Assembly (NCBI RefSeq): GCF_034424805.1
Contig: NZ_JAXOUF010000020.1
Coordinates: 33,903-97,902 of the forward strand
Direction: 5' to 3'
Source of the DNA: Labrys sedimenti
Lineage (GTDB): Bacteria > Pseudomonadota > Alphaproteobacteria > Rhizobiales > Labraceae
Length of the DNA: 64,000 nt
Part shown: positions 60,087 to 64,000 of the stretch, in pieces
Layout: each line of letters begins with the position of its first letter
How positions within the stretch are numbered: the first letter of the stretch is position 1
Notes under the pieces: generated by a model
The model's database searches: none
Seen by the model: only the letters and a program-made list of their open reading frames with translations
What the model was told of the DNA's origin: nothing
Made by a program: the position numbers and the translations under genes

Positions 60087-60896
60087 ATGTTCTATTATCT
60101 CGCCAAGACCCTGGGCTTCCTGATCCTGCCCTCCAACGCGGCGCTGGTGGTCGGCCTCGTCGGCCTGCTCCTGAGCTTCATCCGCCGCGCACAGCGCTTC
60201 GGCCGCTTCCTGATGGGCTTTGCGCTGCTGGCCTTTGCCGTGATGGGCTGGTCTCCGCTGGGCAATTGGCTGATCCAGCCGCTGGAGGAACGCTTTCCCC
60301 AGGCCGCGATCGCCCCCCAGGCCAGGATTGCGGGCATCATCGTGCTGGGCGGCGCGGTGGACACCCACATCTCCACCACCAGGCACGAGACGGCCCTGAC
60401 CGATTCAGCCGAGCGGATGACGGCCGTCGCCGGCTTGTCGCGCCAGTTCCCCGAGGCCCGCATCATCTTCACCGGCGGCGTCGGCTCGCTGGCCGGCCAG
60501 ATCTGGGGCGACATCACCGAGGCGGACGCCTCGCGCCAGCTTTTCCGCAGCTTCGGCATCCCCGACGAGCGGATGCTGTTCGAGAACCGTTCGCGCGACA
60601 CCTATGAGAATGCCGTCTTCACCTACGATCTTCTCAAGCCCAAGCCCGGCGAGACCTATCTGCTGGTCACCTCCGGCTACCACATGCCGCGCTCGATGGC
60701 CTTGTTTCGCAAGGCAGGCTTCGATGTAATGGCCTATCCCGTCAATTATCGCACGGCGGGCCCGCAGGATGGCGTGCGGCCCTTCTACGCGATGAGTGAC
60801 GGGCTGCGCCAGGTGAACCTCGCCGTGCGCGAGTGGATCGGTCTGCTGTCCTACCGGCTGAGCGGGCGCATCGACGAGATCTTCCCCGAACCCTGA
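60087..60896 (+). CDS. YdcF/ElyC-like membrane protein (DUF218)
   Basis: A 269-residue protein. Two N-terminal transmembrane helices (LGFLILPSNAALVVGLVGLLLSF, LMGFALLAFAVMGWSPLG) are followed by the DUF218 domain (GIIVLGGAVDTHIS, ARIIFTGGVGSL, ENRSRDTYENAVFTYDLL, YLLVTSGYHMPRSMALFRKAGF). Members influence cell-envelope carbon-lipid (undecaprenyl) metabolism in other bacteria. It is 10 bases upstream of the aminopeptidase gene. Confidence 0.87.
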   Translation: MFYYLAKTLGFLILPSNAALVVGLVGLLLSFIRRAQRFGRFLMGFALLAFAVMGWSPLGNWLIQPLEERFPQAAIAPQARIAGIIVLGGAVDTHISTTRHETALTDSAERMTAVAGLSRQFPEARIIFTGGVGSLAGQIWGDITEADASRQLFRSFGIPDERMLFENRSRDTYENAVFTYDLLKPKPGETYLLVTSGYHMPRSMALFRKAGFDVMAYPVNYRTAGPQDGVRPFYAMSDGLRQVNLAVREWIGLLSYRLSGRIDEIFPEP

Positions 60897-60906
60897 AAGT
60901 CGCACC

Positions 60907-62298
60907 ATGTCCGAGTTCCTGCTTGCCGCCCAAGAAAGCGCATCGATCCAGGCCGTTCCCATCTGGTTCGCCACCAAGGAGACCGCCGGCGCGGTGCTGG
61001 AGCACCTGCCGCAGGTGCAGCGGGACTGGATCGCCGCCAACGGTTTCGAGGCAAGCGCCGGCCGCCACCTCGTTCTGCCGGGGCCTGACGGCAACCTCGC
61101 CGGGGTGATCTTCGGCCTCGAGGGCGAATCGGCCCGCCATCGCGACGGCTTCCTGCCCGGCAAGCTCGCCACTGTGCTGCCGGCAGGCACCTATCGCTTC
61201 GCCAATGCCAGCCATGACGACCGGCTCGCCGCCCTCGGCTGGGTGTTGAGCCTCTACCGTTTCGGCCGCTACAAGCGCAAAGATATCAAGGCTGTACGGC
61301 TGGTCGCACCCGATGGTATCGATCGCGATGAGATCCTGTCGGTCGCTGAGGCCGTGGCGCTCGGGCGCGATCTCGTCAACACGCCGGCCAATGATCTCGG
61401 TCCGGCGGAACTCGCCGAGGCGGCACGCGCCCTGGCCGAAAAGCATGGTGCCTCGTTCCGGGTCGTGGTCGGGGAGGAGCTGCTCGCCGAGAATTTCCCG
61501 ATGATCCATGCCGTCGGCCGCGCCTCCTCGCGCGCGCCCAGGCTGATCGACCTGACTTGGGGCGACGCCGTCCATCCCAAGGTGACGCTGGTCGGCAAGG
61601 GCGTGATCTTCGACACCGGCGGCCTCGACATCAAGCCATCGGCCAGCATGCTGCTGATGAAGAAGGACATGGGCGGGGCTGCCTCTGTGCTCGCCTGCGC
61701 CAGCATGATCATGGCCGCAGGCCTCAAACTGCGCCTGCGCGTGCTGATCCCGGCGGTCGAGAATTCGATTTCCGGCGATGCCTTCCGGCCCAGCGACATC
61801 CTGGCCTCGCGCAAGGGGCTGAGCGTGGAGATCGGCAATACCGACGCCGAGGGCCGCCTCGTGCTGGCCGATGCCCTGACGCTTGCCGACGAGGAAGCGC
61901 CCGAACTGATCGTCGACATGGCGACGCTGACGGGCGCCGCCCGCGTCGCTCTCGGCCCTGACCTGCCGCCTTTGTTCTGCCGGAACGAGGCGGTGGCAGC
62001 CGACCTCCTGGCCTATGCCGCCAGCGAGAACGATCCGCTCTGGCGCCTGCCGCTCTGGCCCCCCTATGACGTCATGCTCGATTCCAAGGTCGCCGATCTC
62101 AACAATGCCCCCGGCGGCGGCTTTGCCGGCTCGATCACCGCTGCCCTCTTTCTCAACCGCTTCGTCGAGAAGGCCGACGCCTATGTGCATCTCGACATCT
62201 TCGCCTGGACCCCTTCCGCCAAGCCCGGCCGGCCCGAGGGGGCCGAGGTGATGGGCGCCCGCGCGCTCTATGCCTATCTCAAGGCCCGTTTCGGCTGA
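60907..62298 (+). CDS. M17 leucyl aminopeptidase-family protein
   Basis: A 463-residue cytosolic aminopeptidase. The catalytic-domain motifs are VGKGVIFDTGGLDIKPSASMLLMKKDMGGAA (metal ligand Lys/Asp) and NTDAEGRLVLADALTLA, the M17 signature. Its N-terminal domain differs from PepA, as in the alphaproteobacterial subgroup. It removes N-terminal residues from peptides with two divalent metal ions. Confidence 0.94.
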   Translation: MSEFLLAAQESASIQAVPIWFATKETAGAVLEHLPQVQRDWIAANGFEASAGRHLVLPGPDGNLAGVIFGLEGESARHRDGFLPGKLATVLPAGTYRFANASHDDRLAALGWVLSLYRFGRYKRKDIKAVRLVAPDGIDRDEILSVAEAVALGRDLVNTPANDLGPAELAEAARALAEKHGASFRVVVGEELLAENFPMIHAVGRASSRAPRLIDLTWGDAVHPKVTLVGKGVIFDTGGLDIKPSASMLLMKKDMGGAASVLACASMIMAAGLKLRLRVLIPAVENSISGDAFRPSDILASRKGLSVEIGNTDAEGRLVLADALTLADEEAPELIVDMATLTGAARVALGPDLPPLFCRNEAVAADLLAYAASENDPLWRLPLWPPYDVMLDSKVADLNNAPGGGFAGSITAALFLNRFVEKADAYVHLDIFAWTPSAKPGRPEGAEVMGARALYAYLKARFG

Positions 62299-62402
62299 GG
62301 CAACGGCCGATCCAGGCCTGCCGATCGACAAATATCGAGAGCTGGCGACCCAGCCGGCCCTGCGCATGACAAAGCCAGTCCAGCCTCCCGGGAATTAACG
62401 CC

Positions 62403-63839
62403 ATGAGCAACGCCGACGACCTGATCCGTCTCACCGCCTGCGAGGTCGTCGAGCGCTTGCGACGGCGCGAAATCAGCCCGCTTGATCTCGTCGAGGCTTC
62501 GCTCGCCCGCATCGAGGCTGTCGACGGCAAGGTCAATGCCATGGTCACGCTCTGCCCCGAGCGCGCCCGCGACCAGGCCCGTCGCCTGATGGCGACTGCG
62601 CCAAGCGAAGATCCCAGCTGGCTCGGCGGCCTCCCGCTTGCGGTGAAGGACCTCAACGACGTTGCCGGCGTGCGCACGACCTATGGCTCGCAGATCTATA
62701 GGGATCATGTGCCCGAGCGCTCGGACATCATGGTCGAGCGCCTGGAAGCCCGCGGCGGCATCACCATCGGCAAGAGCAACACGCCCGAATTCGGCGCCGG
62801 CGCCAATACCTTCAATGCCGTATTCGGCGACACGCTCAACCCCTGGAACACCAGCCTCAATGCCGGCGGCTCCTCGGGCGGGGCGGCCGTGGCGCTCGCC
62901 ACCGGGCAGGTCTGGCTGGCCACCGGCTCGGATCTCGGCGGCTCGCTGCGCACGCCCGCCAGCTTCTGCTCGGTCGTGGGCCTGCGCCCTTCGCCCGGCC
63001 GGGTCGCCAGCGGCCCAGACGGCATCAAGTTCGAGACCCTCCCGGTCAACGGCCCGATGGCGCGCACTGTCGAGGATGTTGCCCTGATGCTCGACGCCAT
63101 GGCCGGCTGGCATATCGAGGACCCGCTGTCGCTGGAAGCACCGGCTATCGGTTTTCGCGAAAGCGCCCGCCGCCGGCAGGCACCCAAGCGCGTGGCCTTC
63201 TCGCCCGACCTCGGCGTCACCCCGGTCAATCGCGAGACCCGGGCCATCGCCGAGGCCGCTGCAAGGCGGCTGGAAGAGGCCGGCAGCATCGTCGAGGAAG
63301 CCTGTCCCGACTTTGCCGGCGTGCCGGAAGCCTTCCAGACGCTGCGCGCCCTGTCCTACGCCGCCGGCATGCGCGAATTGCTCGAGACGCGCCGCAGCGA
63401 ACTCAAGCCCGACGTGATCTGGAACATCGAGAAAGGCCGTGCCCTCGAGGCCGATACGATCGGTGCCGCCATGCTCCGCCGCAGCAAGCTCTATGACGAT
63501 ATCGCTGCCTTCTTCTCGCGCTATGACGTGCTGGTCACCCCGGCTGCCTGCACCCCGCCGCTCGGCATCGAGCAGCGCTGGGTCCGCGAAGTGGAGGGCA
63601 CGGTGTTCGAAAACTATGTCGATTGGCTCAAGATCGCCAGCGTCGTCACCATGACCTCCTGCCCCTCCCTGGCCCTCCCCGCCGGCTTCACGACCGACGG
63701 CCGCCCCGTCGGCGTGCAGCTTATCGGCCGCCCACGCGGCGAGGCAGCGCTACTGGGTGCAGGCGCCGTGCTCGAGGATCTGTTGGGGCTGAGCACGTTG
63801 GTGCCGATCGAGCCGCGGATGCCATTGCTCGCTCACTGA
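62403..63839 (+). CDS. Amidase-signature enzyme (cytoplasmic)
   Basis: A 478-residue amidase without signal peptide. The triad regions are visible: LAVKDLNDVAG (Lys), NAGGSSGGAAV (cis-Ser) and GSDLGGSLRTPA (Ser). It resembles the Tat amidase at 39668 in family but not closely in sequence. The substrate is unknown. It follows the aminopeptidase gene by about 100 bases. Confidence 0.92.
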   Translation: MSNADDLIRLTACEVVERLRRREISPLDLVEASLARIEAVDGKVNAMVTLCPERARDQARRLMATAPSEDPSWLGGLPLAVKDLNDVAGVRTTYGSQIYRDHVPERSDIMVERLEARGGITIGKSNTPEFGAGANTFNAVFGDTLNPWNTSLNAGGSSGGAAVALATGQVWLATGSDLGGSLRTPASFCSVVGLRPSPGRVASGPDGIKFETLPVNGPMARTVEDVALMLDAMAGWHIEDPLSLEAPAIGFRESARRRQAPKRVAFSPDLGVTPVNRETRAIAEAAARRLEEAGSIVEEACPDFAGVPEAFQTLRALSYAAGMRELLETRRSELKPDVIWNIEKGRALEADTIGAAMLRRSKLYDDIAAFFSRYDVLVTPAACTPPLGIEQRWVREVEGTVFENYVDWLKIASVVTMTSCPSLALPAGFTTDGRPVGVQLIGRPRGEAALLGAGAVLEDLLGLSTLVPIEPRMPLLAH

Positions 63840-64000
63840 TCTAGAAATCTGCCCTGATCGCGTCAGCCTCGTCCGAGTTTGCCGCCCGTCATAAGTTCAA
63901 AGCGTTGCGTCCAACATGAAATGGACCTAGGCCTCGTGGACAAAGCTTGACGGCAAGGCTCGGGATTGATTCAAGGCTGCTTTTTGGAGGCAGTTTTGGG
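63840..64000. other. Right window edge, no gene visible
   Basis: 161 bases after the amidase stop contain no supported gene or repeat; a gene may start beyond the edge. Confidence 0.4.

Overview
The window looks like chromosome from a GC-rich alphaproteobacterium, probably Hyphomicrobiales (Rhizobiales). The evidence is codon bias, an ornithine-lipid OlsB-type acyltransferase, many ABC/amidase/FAD-oxidase catabolic genes, and a DapF of the alphaproteobacterial type (CGNATRC motif). The genus cannot be fixed from the sequence alone.

Left flank (1-2610): on the minus strand, a LysR regulator, a short-chain dehydrogenase and the start of a zinc-free MDR-type oxidoreductase. On the plus strand the Mg-chelatase-like gene comM begins at 2611.

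Mobile region (3457-26803): comM is split by a 23.3-kb Tn7-superfamily transposon. Its ends start TGTCA..., and it is flanked by an exact 5-bp duplication (GCGGC at 3452-3456 and 26804-26808). Removing the element and one repeat copy restores a 512-codon comM in frame. The transposition genes sit at the right end on the minus strand in the order tnsA-tnsB-tnsC-tniQ-(zinc-ribbon protein), with 4-bp ATGA or short overlaps. This is the arrangement recalled for the comM-targeting Tn6022/AbaR family (tniCABDE). The element has two left ends. The outer one (3457) and an internal one (11936) share the first 17 bases except for flanking divergence. They bound an 8.5-kb module with three genes: a secreted protein of unknown function, a 1709-aa STAND-type P-loop NTPase with an N-terminal PD-(D/E)XK-like nuclease region, and a 603-aa protein that resembles TnsE in architecture. 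The inner cargo (11936-20651) holds a serine resolvase with a res-like site, a DUF5131 (phage Gp37/68-like)/TcmP pair, a DUF6173 protein, small membrane-anchored proteins, a winged-helix protein with a DUF3800 protein, and a decayed second resolvase.

Right flank (26804-64000): this is ordinary chromosome. It carries the comM 3' part, two tandem Pr6Pr-type membrane proteins, an OlsB-like acyltransferase, an M3 oligopeptidase, a sulfite-oxidase-like molybdoenzyme, lepA, two alpha/beta hydrolases, an ArsR-AHSA1 pair, a Tat-exported amidase with a GntR regulator, an ankyrin protein, a SIS protein divergent from an XRE-cupin/GNAT/PAT operon, aspA, LysR, an MscS-cyclic-nucleotide-binding channel and an MFS transporter. 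A catabolic locus follows: a DapF-family epimerase divergent from a PotBCD/A-like ABC transporter, then a DadA-like FAD oxidase, a NAD-binding/SAF protein, a YdcF protein, an M17 aminopeptidase and a second amidase. Together these suggest uptake and oxidation of an amino-acid-like or amide-containing compound. Two dispersed repeat families (a REP-like palindrome pair and a 168-bp fold-back repeat) sit between genes here.

No rRNA, tRNA or CRISPR array was seen. All family assignments come from reading motifs; no database search was possible.
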